Shown here: in pieces, positions 1 to 8,239 of the stretch
Layout of the letters: every line of letters starts with the position of its first letter
Position numbering within the stretch: the stretch's first letter is position 1
NCBI GenBank assembly: GCA_946480825.1
Contig: CAMLLG010000089.1
Coordinates: forward strand, 1 to 14,221
Reading direction: 5' to 3'
Origin: an uncultured Lysobacteraceae bacterium
GTDB taxonomy: Bacteria > Pseudomonadota > Gammaproteobacteria > Xanthomonadales > Xanthomonadaceae
Length of the DNA: 14,221 nucleotides
Position numbers and translations under genes: made by a program
Notes under the pieces: model-generated
Seen by the model: only the letters and a program-made list of their open reading frames with translations
What the model was told of the DNA's origin: nothing
Database searches by the model: none

Positions 1-68
1 GTGTATTTGGTTTCGGGATCGTTGCCGAGGTTGCCGACCAGGATCACCTTGTTGACGCCGCGTGCCAT
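1..68 (-). CDS. ssb: Single-stranded DNA-binding protein SSB, N-terminal fragment (runs off the window)
   Basis: Only the first 22 codons are inside the window; read on the minus strand from the ATG at 68 they begin MARGVNKVILVGNLGNDPET. This is the highly conserved start of bacterial SSB, the first beta strand of its OB fold. SSB coats single-stranded DNA during replication, recombination and repair and recruits partners through its C-terminal tail, which lies outside the window. The gene diverges from ispB, and a perfect TATAAT lies about 44 bases upstream of the ATG on the minus strand. The fragment is short, but the match to the family start is unambiguous. Confidence 0.9.
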   Translation of the reverse strand, partial: MARGVNKVILVGNLGNDPETKY

Positions 69-111
69 GAACAGTTCCTGCTGAGTCGCCGGTGGTGGCG
101 AAGAACATTGG

Positions 112-117
112 ATTATA
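112..117 (-). promoter_or_regulatory. Putative -10 box for ssb
   Basis: The plus strand reads ATTATA, so the minus strand carries a perfect TATAAT, 44 bases before the ssb start codon. No good -35 hexamer is visible at the expected distance. The placement in the divergent gap makes it a plausible ssb promoter. Confidence 0.5.
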
Positions 118-139
118 GCCGGGCACCCCGCCATCGGGC

Positions 140-182
140 TTCTCCCGATCCGGGGGTCGGAATTCTCCGAATCCGGGGACGG
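140..182. repeat. Imperfect tandem repeat between the divergent ssb and ispB promoters
   Basis: Two copies of a roughly 21-base unit, TTCTCCCGATCCGGGGGTCGG (140-160) without its last base and TTCTCCGAATCCGGGGACGG (163-182), lie head to tail between the two -10 boxes. They differ at a few positions and by one deleted base. Position suggests a regulator-binding site or upstream promoter element shared by both genes. That role is inference only. Confidence 0.4.
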
Positions 183-192
183 CTTCGGCTCT

Positions 193-198
193 TATAAT
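193..198 (+). promoter_or_regulatory. Putative -10 box for ispB
   Basis: A perfect TATAAT in the context CTTATAATGAAC lies 26 bases upstream of the ispB ATG. The -35 region falls inside the second copy of the tandem repeat and does not resemble TTGACA. The 5' leader would be short, about 20 bases. Confidence 0.55.
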
Positions 199-224
199 GA
201 ACGCCCTGCCCGTCTGGACCCCCC

Positions 225-1220
225 ATGGAAGCGACTCCGGCGCCCGCCACGCTCGACCTGCCCGCCATCCAGGCCTTCGCCGCCCCCGACATGGCCGCGG
301 TCGACGCCCTCATCCGTCGTCGCCTCGCCTCGGACGTGGTCCTGGTCAACCAGGTCGCCGAACACATCGTCGCCGCCGGCGGCAAGCGCCTGCGGCCGAT
401 GTTGCTGTTGCTGGCGGCCCGGGCGCTGGGCCACGGCGGCGCCGACGCGCACCAACTGGCGGCCGTGGTCGAATTCATCCATACCGCGACTCTGCTCCAC
501 GACGACGTGGTCGACGAATCCGACCTGCGTCGCGGCCGGAAGACCGCCAACGCCCTGTTCGGCAACGCCGCCAGCGTTCTGGTCGGCGACTTCCTGTACT
601 CGCGCAGTTTCCAGCTGATGGTGGAACTGGAGCGCATGCCGGTGATGAAGATCCTCGCCGATACCACCAATGCGATCGCCGAAGGCGAAGTGCTGCAACT
701 GTTGCATGTGCGCAACCCCGATACCGACGAGGCCGCCTACCTGAAGGTGATCGAGCGCAAGACCGCGGTGCTGTTCGCGGCCGCCACCCGGCTGGGCGCG
801 CTGCTCGCCGGCGCCGACGCGGCGCTGCAACAGCGCCTGCACGACTACGGCCTGGCCCTGGGCTACGCGTTCCAGATCGCCGACGACGTGCTCGACTACA
901 GCGCCGACGAAGCCGCGCTCGGCAAACATCTCGGCGACGATCTGGCCGAAGGCAAGGCCACGCTGCCGCTGATCCACGCGATCCGCCACACCGATGCGGA
1001 CACGCGTGCGCGGCTGCGCACGATCGTCGAGCACGGCGACAGCGACGCGATGCCCGAAGTGCTGGCGGCGATCGAGGCCACCGGCGGTCTCGAATACAGC
1101 CGGCGTCGCGCCGAGGATTACGCCGAGGCCGCGGAACGCGCGCTCGAAGGACTGGGCGACAACGCCGCCGTCGCCGCGCTGCGCGGGCTCGCCCGCTACG
1201 CGGTGCGTCGCGACCACTGA
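225..1220 (+). CDS. ispB: Polyprenyl (octaprenyl) diphosphate synthase
   Basis: Trans-polyprenyl synthase that extends farnesyl diphosphate with isopentenyl diphosphate units to make the side chain of ubiquinone. The 331-residue length is normal for the family. Visible motifs are GGKRLRP (52-58), the first aspartate-rich motif LLHDDVVDESDLRR (DDxxD at 93-97), and the second, FQIADDVLDY (DDVLD at 220-224), followed by GKHLGDDLAEGKATLP (233-248), which is typical of long-chain E-type synthases. The start was chosen because the TATAAT box is 26 bases upstream and the next in-frame Met would cut into the conserved N-terminal helix. No clear Shine-Dalgarno sequence is seen. The gene diverges from ssb and converges on a hydrolase gene. 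Product chain length cannot be read with certainty; C40 is assumed from the family name. Confidence 0.93.
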   Translation: MEATPAPATLDLPAIQAFAAPDMAAVDALIRRRLASDVVLVNQVAEHIVAAGGKRLRPMLLLLAARALGHGGADAHQLAAVVEFIHTATLLHDDVVDESDLRRGRKTANALFGNAASVLVGDFLYSRSFQLMVELERMPVMKILADTTNAIAEGEVLQLLHVRNPDTDEAAYLKVIERKTAVLFAAATRLGALLAGADAALQQRLHDYGLALGYAFQIADDVLDYSADEAALGKHLGDDLAEGKATLPLIHAIRHTDADTRARLRTIVEHGDSDAMPEVLAAIEATGGLEYSRRRAEDYAEAAERALEGLGDNAAVAALRGLARYAVRRDH

Positions 1221-1241
1221 TCGGGGCGCCGGTCGATCGGG

Positions 1242-1271
1242 GCACGGCGATTGCCGCAGCAATCGCCGTGC
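1242..1271. terminator. Perfect hairpin between convergent ispB and hydrolase genes
   Basis: GCACGGCGATTGC (1242-1254) pairs perfectly with GCAATCGCCGTGC (1259-1271) around a CGCA loop, giving a 13-bp stem. It sits exactly between two convergent stop codons, so a bidirectional terminator or RNA-end-protecting stem is likely. Neither side has a U tract, so classic intrinsic termination is uncertain. Confidence 0.6.
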
Positions 1272-1280
1272 GGTCGCGCT

Positions 1281-2081
1281 TCAGTCGCCGAAGCGCTCGT
1301 GGAAGAACAGATTCATCATCGAGAACGCGCGCTTCGCGGCGCGTTCGTTGTAGACGCAACCCGGCGGGCTGTTGGCGCTCTCCAGCGCGAAGCAGTGCAC
1401 CGCACCGCTGAAATTGACGAACTGCCAGTCCGCGCCGGCGCTCGTCATCTCGCGCTCGAAGCCCCGGATCTGCTCGGCCGGCACGTAGGTGTCGTCGGCG
1501 CCGTTGAGCACCAGCACGCTGGCCTTGAGCGCACCCGATCCGGCCGGCAGCGTCGTGTCGAGGCCGCCGTGGAAGCTCACCACGCCGGCGATGTCGGCGC
1601 CGCTGCGGGCCAGTTCCAGCACCGCCTTGCCGCCGAAGCAGAAACCGAGCGCACCGATGCGATCGGTATCGACCGGCGCCTTCGCCGCCTGCGCCCGCAG
1701 CGTATTGACCGCGGCGGCGACGCGGGCGCGAAGACCGGGCAGGTCCTGATACATCTTGCCGACCTGCGCACCGGCGGCCTTGTCGTCCCTGGGACGCACG
1801 CCCTTGCCGTACACATCGGCGACCAGCACGACGTAACCGGCGGACGCGATCTGCCTGGCCTTCTCGACCGACGCCGGGGTCACGCCCTTCCAGTCGGGCA
1901 CCATCACCAGGCCGGGCCGCTTGACCGAGGTGCTGTCGTTGTAGACCAGAAAACCGCTGAAACGCTGCTTGCCGACGGTCCATTCGAGCGGCTTGGCCTG
2001 CATCGCGGCGAACACCGGCATCGACGCCAGCAGGGACAGACACAACAGGGCGAACATCGCCGCCCGACGCATCGAACGCAT
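1281..2081 (-). CDS. Exported dienelactone hydrolase family protein
   Basis: An alpha/beta hydrolase of the dienelactone hydrolase (carboxymethylenebutenolidase-like) family, 266 residues. The nucleophile elbow reads GFCFGG with Cys148. The probable acid is Asp197 in GADDTYVP and the probable base is His229 in SGAVHCFA, giving the Cys-Asp-His triad of this family rather than Ser-Asp-His. The first 26 residues (MRSMRR, then a hydrophobic run ending in PVFAA) look like a Sec signal peptide, so the enzyme is probably periplasmic or secreted. The ATG at 2081 was chosen because AGGAG lies about 8 bases upstream and because it places the signal peptide at the N terminus; the frame stays open for 40 codons further upstream but without signal features. 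The real substrate is unknown; such proteins often act on esters or lactones other than dienelactone. It is probably transcribed separately from the mur/lys unit. Confidence 0.85.
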   Translation of the reverse strand: MRSMRRAAMFALLCLSLLASMPVFAAMQAKPLEWTVGKQRFSGFLVYNDSTSVKRPGLVMVPDWKGVTPASVEKARQIASAGYVVLVADVYGKGVRPRDDKAAGAQVGKMYQDLPGLRARVAAAVNTLRAQAAKAPVDTDRIGALGFCFGGKAVLELARSGADIAGVVSFHGGLDTTLPAGSGALKASVLVLNGADDTYVPAEQIRGFEREMTSAGADWQFVNFSGAVHCFALESANSPPGCVYNERAAKRAFSMMNLFFHERFGD

Positions 2082-2152
2082 GGGGGTACTCCTTGCCTGG
2101 GGGACCGCCAGCCTACCCCGAAACGAAGACCGTTGCCGCCTCGGCGAGGACG

Positions 2153-2192
2153 TTCCGTCGGCCCGCGCGTGCCGCCCGGCGGCACGACGGAA
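2153..2192. other. Hairpin downstream of murD2 (possible terminator)
   Basis: CGTGCCGC (2168-2175) and GCGGCACG (2179-2186) form an 8-bp stem with a CCG loop. Outer TTCCGT and ACGGAA flanks can extend it across an internal bulge. It lies in the 225-base gap 2082-2306 between the murD2 stop and the hydrolase start, which holds no convincing gene. No U tract follows on the minus strand. It may end the lys-mur transcript. Confidence 0.35.
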
Positions 2193-2306
2193 ACCGTGCA
2201 TCCTGTACTTCGGCGGATCGCGTACCCGGTCGCTCGCTGCGTCCGCATCCGGCGAATCAATCGTTTACATGCGCGTCGCCTCGATGGCGCGCGCACGCAC
2301 GCCGCT

Positions 2307-3701
2307 TCAGGCGATGCCCAGTCCGGGAATCGCGGCGATGGCTTCGGGATCGAAGCCGGCCAGACGCGCGAAATGGCGGCCACGTTCGGTGTAATCGCGA
2401 TACGCGCCGAAACTCGGCGCGCCCGGCGACAACAGCACCACGCCCTCGCCGCCCAGCAGCGACCGCGCGCGCGCGACCGCGTCCGCGAGATCCGTCGCTT
2501 CGGCCAATGCGAATCCCGCATCCGCCGCCACCGGCGCCAGGCCGGCATGGATCTTCGGCCCGTTCTGGCCCAGCGTGACGATGCCCGCGGGCGCGTGCAG
2601 GCGCATGGCCTCGACGAAATCGCTCCAGTCGATGCCGCGGTCGTGGCCACCGGCCAGCAGCGCGACGCGACGCGCGCGGAAACAGTCGAGCGCCGCGAGC
2701 GTGGCGTGCGGCGTGGTGCTGATCGAATCGTTGACGTAGGCGATGCCGTCGCGCGTGCCGAGCGTCTGCAACCGATGCGGCAGCGGCTGGAAGCTGGCCG
2801 CATGGTGCGCGAGCGCTTCGGCGTCGAGACCCAGCGCCTCGATCGCCGCGAGCACCGCGCAGAGATTGCCGCGATTGTGCCGGCCCGGCAGCGGCACGTC
2901 GCGGGTGTCGAACACCGCGCATTCGCCGCGATGCACGACATCGCCGCGCAGATGCCAGCCGGCATCGACACCGAACAGGCGCACCTCGCTGTCGGGCAGA
3001 TCCAGCGCCGACAGGGTGCGGTCGGCGCCGTTGAGGATCGCGATCCGCGGTTGCGCGGCGGTGAACAGCGCGAGTTTGTCCTCGACGTAACGCGCTTCGC
3101 TGCCGTGCCAGTCGAGATGTTCGGGAAAGAGATTGGTCGCGACCGCGATGCACGGGCGCACGCCGGACGCGGCCACGTCGCGGGTCTGGTAGCTCGACAG
3201 TTCGATCACCCAGAATTCCGGCGGATCCGCCACTTCCAGCAGCTCCAGCAGCGGCAGGCCGATGTTGCCGCACAGCGCGGTGCGATGCCCGCCCGCGCGC
3301 AGCAGATGCGCCAGCAGCGCGGTGGTCGTGCTCTTGCCCTTGGTGCCGGTGACGCAGAGCGTGCGCGCCTGCGGATGTTCGCCGAACCACAGCGCGGTGC
3401 CGCCGATGAAGCGCGTGCCGCGTCGCGCGGCTTCGAGGGCTTCGGGCCGATACGGGCTGATGCCGGGGGATTTGATCACCACCTCGAACGCGCACAGGCG
3501 TTCGGCGCTGGCCTCGGTGTCGATCGACAGCAACGCATCGCCGAGCGCACGCGCATCGTCGGCTTCGCCGGGCGCGCAGAACAACGTCATCGGCAGGTCG
3601 GGCAGGCGCCGGCGCAGCGCGCGATGCGCGGCGCGGCCTTCGCGTCCCCAACCCCAGAGCGCGACGCGGCGGCCGCAAAGCTGCGCGATGTCGAGCTGCA
3701 T
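2307..3701 (-). CDS. murD2: UDP-N-acetylmuramoyl-L-alanine--L-glutamate ligase
   Basis: Mur ligase that adds glutamate to UDP-MurNAc-L-Ala in the cytoplasm, using ATP. Its 464 residues show an N-terminal Rossmann-like domain ([13 protein letters not shown] from residue 13), the ATP P-loop GTKGKST (119-125), ELSSYQ (167-172), the Mg-binding region around FPEHLDWHG (192-200), GRHNRGNL (273-280), and C-terminal [11 protein letters not shown] (324-334) and [19 protein letters not shown] (423-441). Classical MurD has NDSKATN and LLSPACASF-type motifs at these last sites, which help hold D-Glu. The altered forms, and the adjacent murL, fit MurD2 of Xanthomonas, which uses L-Glu. The ATG at 3701 was chosen because it begins just before the Rossmann motif and 19 bases after the murL stop; the longer frame to 3779 would overlap murL by 59 bases. 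Substrate stereochemistry is inferred from family and context. Confidence 0.88.
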   Translation of the reverse strand: MQLDIAQLCGRRVALWGWGREGRAAHRALRRRLPDLPMTLFCAPGEADDARALGDALLSIDTEASAERLCAFEVVIKSPGISPYRPEALEAARRGTRFIGGTALWFGEHPQARTLCVTGTKGKSTTTALLAHLLRAGGHRTALCGNIGLPLLELLEVADPPEFWVIELSSYQTRDVAASGVRPCIAVATNLFPEHLDWHGSEARYVEDKLALFTAAQPRIAILNGADRTLSALDLPDSEVRLFGVDAGWHLRGDVVHRGECAVFDTRDVPLPGRHNRGNLCAVLAAIEALGLDAEALAHHAASFQPLPHRLQTLGTRDGIAYVNDSISTTPHATLAALDCFRARRVALLAGGHDRGIDWSDFVEAMRLHAPAGIVTLGQNGPKIHAGLAPVAADAGFALAEATDLADAVARARSLLGGEGVVLLSPGAPSFGAYRDYTERGRHFARLAGFDPEAIAAIPGLGIA

Positions 3702-3720
3702 GCTGTCGATACTCGCGTTG

Positions 3721-5148
3721 TCAGGCTTCGAATCGCGCACGCAGGCGTTCCCACAGCGCGACCGGGACGCGGTGCTCATCGTCGAGCACGAGCAGCGGCG
3801 CGATCCCGAGTTCCGCGGCGTCGAGCTGCGGCCGGATCTCGCGCGCGAAGCGTTCGACGATCTCGTCCTCGCGCCATTCCGGACGTTCGCTCAACGCGGC
3901 CATCGCCGCGCGCGATTCGCGGCCTTCGCCGACGCACTCGAAGGGCTTGTGGTCCTGATATTCGAGCAGCGCGTCGTAGCCGCCGATCTGGCCGGCGTCG
4001 TCCAGCAGATTGCGGCCGAAGATGCCGACCAATCGCGGCTTCGGCATGAACGGCGCCAACGCGAGGAACACGAAGTGGCATTTCGGGCAGACGCCGCACC
4101 AGCGGTTCACCGGGCGCTCGCCGAGGATGTGGAAATTACGGTTGCAGCTGGAGAAATGCGCGTCGTAACGATCGGTCTTGGCGAACTGCCGCGCCACCGC
4201 CAGCTCGCTCAGCGGGCGCAGCAGCGAGTAGTACTTCAGATCGGCCGCGATGCGCCGCTGCACGTGGTCGCCAAAGTCGCGCTCGAACGCCCAGCCCTTC
4301 GACCACTGGTGGTTCACTTCGCCGGTGCCTTCGATGAGACTGCCGTAGCTGGCGGAGCGCTCGTTCGAGAACACCACCTGGTCCGCATCGGTCAGGATCG
4401 CCGCGAACACCAGGATCGCCGAATTCACCGCGGTCACCGGAATGTGGCCGTTCCACGCGCCCTGGCGGTTGTAGTCGAACAGTTCCGGCGCGAGCTGGCG
4501 GCCGAGATTGAGCGTCGGCAGGCCGGTGCGCTCGGCGCAGGCCTTGATCAGCTGCGAACCGCCGATCCAGGTCACGGTCTGGTCGACGCCGGCGCCGCGC
4601 AGCGCTTCGATGCTGACCAGCGAATCCTTGCCGCCGCCGATCGCGACCAGCGCGTGTTCGCGCAGGCCCAGAAATTCGGCATTTGCAGGAGGCGCTGTAG
4701 GAGGGGCTTCAGCCCCGAGCCCTTTCCCCGACGGCACGATCTCGTCAGAGCTCGGGCCTGAAGGCCCTCCTACGGGGAACGTGATCTTTCCATGCAGGTT
4801 CAGCCCGTTGCGATACGCGAATTCGCCGAGACCGTGGACATAGATGTTTTCCAGCAGCGCCGCGGTGTCGGCGTCGATGGCGTAGCCTTCGATGCGGATC
4901 TCCGGCGGCACCGCAGCCTTGTAGTAACTCACGCCGGCGATCAGATGCAGCAGGCGCAGCGCCTGTTCGGCGGCGGCCGTGCGGGCATCATCGAGATCGA
5001 ACGGTGCGCCGGGCACGGTCACGGTTTCGATCAGCTCGGGACCGTCGTCGAACGCGTAGACGAGCTGGGCGACGCCGGTCTGCGCGTCGAAACCGCAGCG
5101 GACGAAACGGAAGGCGCGAATTGCGTCGCGTTTGAATTCGGAACTCAC
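3721..5148 (-). CDS. murL: UDP-MurNAc-L-Ala-L-Glu epimerase
   Basis: In Xanthomonas, MurL epimerises the terminal L-Glu of UDP-MurNAc-L-Ala-L-Glu to D-Glu in an ATP- and Mg-dependent reaction, replacing glutamate racemase. The 475 residues show a PP-loop-like ATP site [14 protein letters not shown] (from 171), [26 protein letters not shown], and a Cys cluster [10 protein letters not shown] that resembles a metal-binding site. The start is GTG at 5148, overlapping the upstream stop in a GTGA tetranucleotide, which implies translational coupling. The stop lies 19 bases before murD2. Residues about 125-151 are encoded by a pair of REP-like palindromes and form a Pro/Gly/Ser-rich linker between the N-terminal domain and the ATP loop, which is probably absent from most relatives. 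The frame stays open across it, so the gene is likely functional. Confidence 0.9.
   Translation of the reverse strand: MSSEFKRDAIRAFRFVRCGFDAQTGVAQLVYAFDDGPELIETVTVPGAPFDLDDARTAAAEQALRLLHLIAGVSYYKAAVPPEIRIEGYAIDADTAALLENIYVHGLGEFAYRNGLNLHGKITFPVGGPSGPSSDEIVPSGKGLGAEAPPTAPPANAEFLGLREHALVAIGGGKDSLVSIEALRGAGVDQTVTWIGGSQLIKACAERTGLPTLNLGRQLAPELFDYNRQGAWNGHIPVTAVNSAILVFAAILTDADQVVFSNERSASYGSLIEGTGEVNHQWSKGWAFERDFGDHVQRRIAADLKYYSLLRPLSELAVARQFAKTDRYDAHFSSCNRNFHILGERPVNRWCGVCPKCHFVFLALAPFMPKPRLVGIFGRNLLDDAGQIGGYDALLEYQDHKPFECVGEGRESRAAMAALSERPEWREDEIVERFAREIRPQLDAAELGIAPLLVLDDEHRVPVALWERLRARFEA
4696..4776. repeat. Paired REP-like palindromes inserted in frame inside murL
   Basis: The left unit, TGTAGGAGGGGCTTCAGCCC continuing CGAGC (4696-4720), and the right unit (4752-4776), which on the minus strand begins CCGTAGGAGGGCCTTCAGGC, are inverted relative to each other. 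Each is itself a palindrome (GGGGCTTCAGCCCC and GGGCCTTCAGGCCC). The differences between units are compensatory, so both stems stay intact. Between them lies a 31-base spacer with no obvious structure. This is the classic inverted-pair layout of REP/BIME elements. The approximate span of 81 bases is a multiple of three, so the murL frame is kept. The exact ends are uncertain. Confidence 0.8.
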
Positions 5149-5633
5149 GGAACCACTCCAGCAGATAGCGCAGGCGACCAGCGCCTCCGCACGAAACGGA
5201 TAACGAGATATTCGATGCAGATCGCCGGCAGAAAACCGACGACGAACGCGATGAGAGTGTAACCACCGGCCGTTTCGGCCATCGCGAACAGGCTGCCGGG
5301 ACGTTCATAGATCGGCAGATAGCGTTCGAATTGCAGCCAGATCCAAATCGTCGCCCATAGCACTGGGAAAAGGATCGGATAGGCCAACAGACAAGTCAGA
5401 GCCGCGTTGGTCCAATGCCCTCTGCGGACGAATCCTTTCGAACCCGAAACCCATGCGCTCGACAAGGATGCGGCCGCGATTACGGGCACGATCGCAAGGA
5501 TGAACAATTGATCCGCGAATCCGGCCAGGTGTCTCAGCGCGTCAAACCAAAGGAAGAATGCGACCAGACCCAACGCGCCGACGCTTGCCGCGGCCAACGC
5601 GCTTCCCGCAACGAGCGCGCCACGCTGCGTCAC
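5145..5633 (-). CDS. Four-TM integral membrane protein of unknown function
   Basis: A 162-residue protein whose family I do not recognise. Four hydrophobic stretches are clear: about residues 6-30 (GALVAGSALAAASVGALG onward), 38-62, 76-100 (a run rich in Trp and Ile: VLWATIWIWLQF) and 122-142 (YTLIAFVVGFLPAICIEYLV). It ends in a basic tail, RFVRRRWSP. There is no catalytic motif. The start is GTG at 5633, which overlaps the lysC-lysA TGA in a GTGA tetranucleotide; its own TGA overlaps the murL GTG the same way. Being chained on both sides strongly supports a real, co-translated gene. Its base composition looks somewhat less GC-rich than the neighbours, as is common for membrane genes or recent arrivals. 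A link to cell-wall precursor handling is inference from position only. Confidence 0.7.
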   Translation of the reverse strand: MTQRGALVAGSALAAASVGALGLVAFFLWFDALRHLAGFADQLFILAIVPVIAAASLSSAWVSGSKGFVRRGHWTNAALTCLLAYPILFPVLWATIWIWLQFERYLPIYERPGSLFAMAETAGGYTLIAFVVGFLPAICIEYLVIRFVRRRWSPALSAGVVP

Positions 5634-8239
5634 TCGATCACCTCTTCCACCGGCAACGCCCGCAGGTTGTAGGTGTTGGCCATCGCCATGCCGTAGGCGC
5701 CGGCATCGGCGATCAGCACGACGTCGCCTTCGACGGTCGCCGCCGGCAACATGCGCGCACGGCCGAAGACGTCGCTGCTCTCGCAGATCGGGCCGACCAC
5801 GTCGAATGCGGCCACCGCATCGTCGTCGGGGCGCGACAGGTTGTGGATGCCGTGGTAAGCGTCGTACATCGCCGGGCGCACCAGCGCGTTCATGCCGCCG
5901 TCCACGCCGATCCGGCGCAGGCCGTCCTTCTCGATCACCTGGGTGACCCGCACCAGCAGCGCGCCCGCTTCGGCGACCAGATAGCGGCCCGGCTCCACCG
6001 CGAGCCGGAAGCCCGGATACGCGGCCTTGATGTCGTCGAGACCGCTGCGCCAGGCCGCGACATCGAACGGACGCGATTCGGGCGTGTAAGGCACCGGCAG
6101 GCCGCCGCCGATGTCGAGGGTGTCGACGGTGCCGATCTGTTCGGCGAGGCTGGCGAGATCGGCGTAGACCTCGCGCCAGTGCGCCGGATTGTCGATGCCG
6201 CTGCCCAGATGCGCATGCAGCGCCACGATCTTCGCGCCGAGCGTCCGCGCTTCGGCGACGAAGGCATCGACCTTCGACAGCGGCAGACCGAACTTGGCTT
6301 CGGCGCCGCCGGTGCGCACCTTCTCGTGATGACCGTCGCCGCGGCCGAGGTCGAGACGCAGCCAGAGCGCGCGACCGCGGAAGACCTCGGGCCAGCGCTG
6401 CAGCGCTTCGACGCTGTCGACGGTGACGTTGACGCCGCGATCGAGCGCGATCCGGTATTCGTCGCGCGGCGCGAAGCTCGGCGTGAACAGCACGCGCGCG
6501 GCGTCCAGCGCCGGCAGGGTCGCGAACACGTGCTGCACTTCGGCCAGCGACACGCATTCGAAGCCGAAGCCTTCGATTTCGAGCAGGCGCAGGATCTCCG
6601 GATGCGCGTTGGCCTTCAACGCATAGAAACGGCGGTCGATGGCCGCGGTCTCGCGCAGCATCCGCGCGCGTTCGCGCACGGTCGGCAGGTGATAGACGTA
6701 GCGCGGCGTGCCGGCCGCGGCGCGGGCGATCAGATCGCCGGCGCGCGATCGCCACCACGCGGCTGCGCGCTCGGGCTTGCCGTGCGCGATCTCGGTCCAA
6801 CTCGGGCCGAACACCGACGCGTCCTGCACCGGCATGGCGCCGCCGCGGATCAGTTCGCCGTGGAGTTCGCTCAGGAGGCCGTCGGCATCGGCTTCGTCGA
6901 TGACGAAGGTGAGGTTGAGATCGTTCGACGACTGCGAGATCAGATGCACGCGCTCGCGACCGAACGTGGCCCACACGTCGGACAGCTTGTGCAGCAGCGA
7001 GCGCATGCCGCGGCCCACCAGGGTGATCGCCGCGCACGGCGCGATCACCTTCACCCGGCACACTTCGGCGAGATCCGCGGACAGCTCGGCGAGTACGTCG
7101 CTGTTGACCAGGTTCTCGCTGGGATCGAGCGACACGGTGACGTTGGTTTCGGACGAACCGATCAGATCGATCGACAGCCCGTGGCGCTTGAAGCGTTCGA
7201 ACACGTCGGCGAGGAAGCCGACCTGCTGCCACATGCCCATGCTTTCCATCGACACCAGCACGATGCCGTTGCGGCGGCTGATCGCCTTCACGCCCGGCAC
7301 GGTAACGGCGCTGCCGTCGATGCGCGTGCCCGGCAGATCGGGGCGCTCGGTATCGAGGATGGCCATCGGCACGCCGGCATCGCGGCAGGGCGCGATCGAG
7401 CGCGGATGCAGCACCTTGGCGCCGGTGGTCGCGATTTCCTGCGCTTCGGCGTAATCGAGGCGCGCGAGCAGACGCGCATCCGGCACTTCGCGCGGATTGG
7501 CGCTGAACATGCCGGGCACGTCGGTCCAGATCTCGACCCGCTTCGCTTTGAGCAATGCGCCGAAATACGCGGCCGAAGTATCGGAGCCGCCGCGGCCGAG
7601 GATCGCGGTGCCGCCGTCGTCGTGACGGGCGATGAAGCCCTGCGAGATCAGCATGCGCGTCGGCTGCGCGGCGAAGCGTTCGCGGAACCCGTCTTCGCCG
7701 AGATAGCGGCAATTCACCGACAGCCGCTGCGCCCAGGCGCTGGCGTTGGGCAGCGAGACCGCCGACAGCCAGCCACGGGCATCGCACCAGCCGACATCGA
7801 GGCCCTGCGCCTGCAGATAGGCGACACCGAGCGTGGACGAGAGCAGTTCGCCCTGCGCCAGCACGTCGGCCTGCCAGTCCAGCGCGCGGTCGGCGGCGCG
7901 CGGATCGTCGCCGAGCGCACGGAGGATGGCGAGGCGTTCGCCGAGCACCGCATCGGGATCGAGATCGAGTTCGACGCAGAACGCGCGATGGCGATCGACC
8001 AGCGCTTCGATGCGCGCGGCGATCTCGCGGCCGTCCGCAATCGCCGTCAATTCGTTGGTGACGCCCGACAGCGCCGACACCACCACCAGCACGCGCGTGG
8101 TCGTCGCGCGCGCATCGCCTTCCTCCATCCGTTTTTTCGCGAGCCGGCCGATGGTGTCCCAGCGGTGACGGCGCGACACGGAGGTGCCGCCGAACTTGAG
8201 CACGACCCAGGCGGGGCCGGCGGAATGCGAATCGGGCAT
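5630..8239 (-). CDS. lysA: Bifunctional aspartate kinase / diaminopimelate decarboxylase
   Basis: One 869-residue chain joins two lysine-pathway enzymes. The N-terminal aspartokinase (about 10-470) shows VLKFGGTSV (13-21), GRGGSDTSA (215-223), the TTGAKVLHPRS region (271-281) and two ACT-like regulatory segments (about 325-470, including SSETNVTVSLD and SQSSNDLNLTFV). The C-terminal PLP-dependent DAP decarboxylase (about 510-869) shows FYALKANAHP with the PLP lysine K542, HAHLGSGI (675-682), GGGLPVPY (711-718), EPGRYLVAEAG (749-759) and ICESSDVFGR with Cys819. The kinase phosphorylates aspartate; the decarboxylase turns meso-DAP into lysine. This fusion is known in Xanthomonadaceae. The ATG at 8239 fits the usual kinase start; its Shine-Dalgarno is weak. 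It leads the operon with the membrane gene, murL and murD2, and diverges from the PhzF genes. The ACT segments suggest feedback control, probably by lysine and perhaps threonine. Confidence 0.95.
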   Translation of the reverse strand: MPDSHSAGPAWVVLKFGGTSVSRRHRWDTIGRLAKKRMEEGDARATTTRVLVVVSALSGVTNELTAIADGREIAARIEALVDRHRAFCVELDLDPDAVLGERLAILRALGDDPRAADRALDWQADVLAQGELLSSTLGVAYLQAQGLDVGWCDARGWLSAVSLPNASAWAQRLSVNCRYLGEDGFRERFAAQPTRMLISQGFIARHDDGGTAILGRGGSDTSAAYFGALLKAKRVEIWTDVPGMFSANPREVPDARLLARLDYAEAQEIATTGAKVLHPRSIAPCRDAGVPMAILDTERPDLPGTRIDGSAVTVPGVKAISRRNGIVLVSMESMGMWQQVGFLADVFERFKRHGLSIDLIGSSETNVTVSLDPSENLVNSDVLAELSADLAEVCRVKVIAPCAAITLVGRGMRSLLHKLSDVWATFGRERVHLISQSSNDLNLTFVIDEADADGLLSELHGELIRGGAMPVQDASVFGPSWTEIAHGKPERAAAWWRSRAGDLIARAAAGTPRYVYHLPTVRERARMLRETAAIDRRFYALKANAHPEILRLLEIEGFGFECVSLAEVQHVFATLPALDAARVLFTPSFAPRDEYRIALDRGVNVTVDSVEALQRWPEVFRGRALWLRLDLGRGDGHHEKVRTGGAEAKFGLPLSKVDAFVAEARTLGAKIVALHAHLGSGIDNPAHWREVYADLASLAEQIGTVDTLDIGGGLPVPYTPESRPFDVAAWRSGLDDIKAAYPGFRLAVEPGRYLVAEAGALLVRVTQVIEKDGLRRIGVDGGMNALVRPAMYDAYHGIHNLSRPDDDAVAAFDVVGPICESSDVFGRARMLPAATVEGDVVLIADAGAYGMAMANTYNLRALPVEEVIE

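Noticed and set aside
1251..4049. A 932-codon plus-strand open frame opposite the hydrolase and murD2
   Set aside because: It is an antisense shadow caused by high GC. The opposite strand carries recognisable enzyme motifs, and this frame is Arg/His/Gln-rich without any domain.
4696..4776. Frameshift or pseudogene in murL
   Set aside because: The frame remains open through the repeat pair, and conserved motifs continue on both sides.
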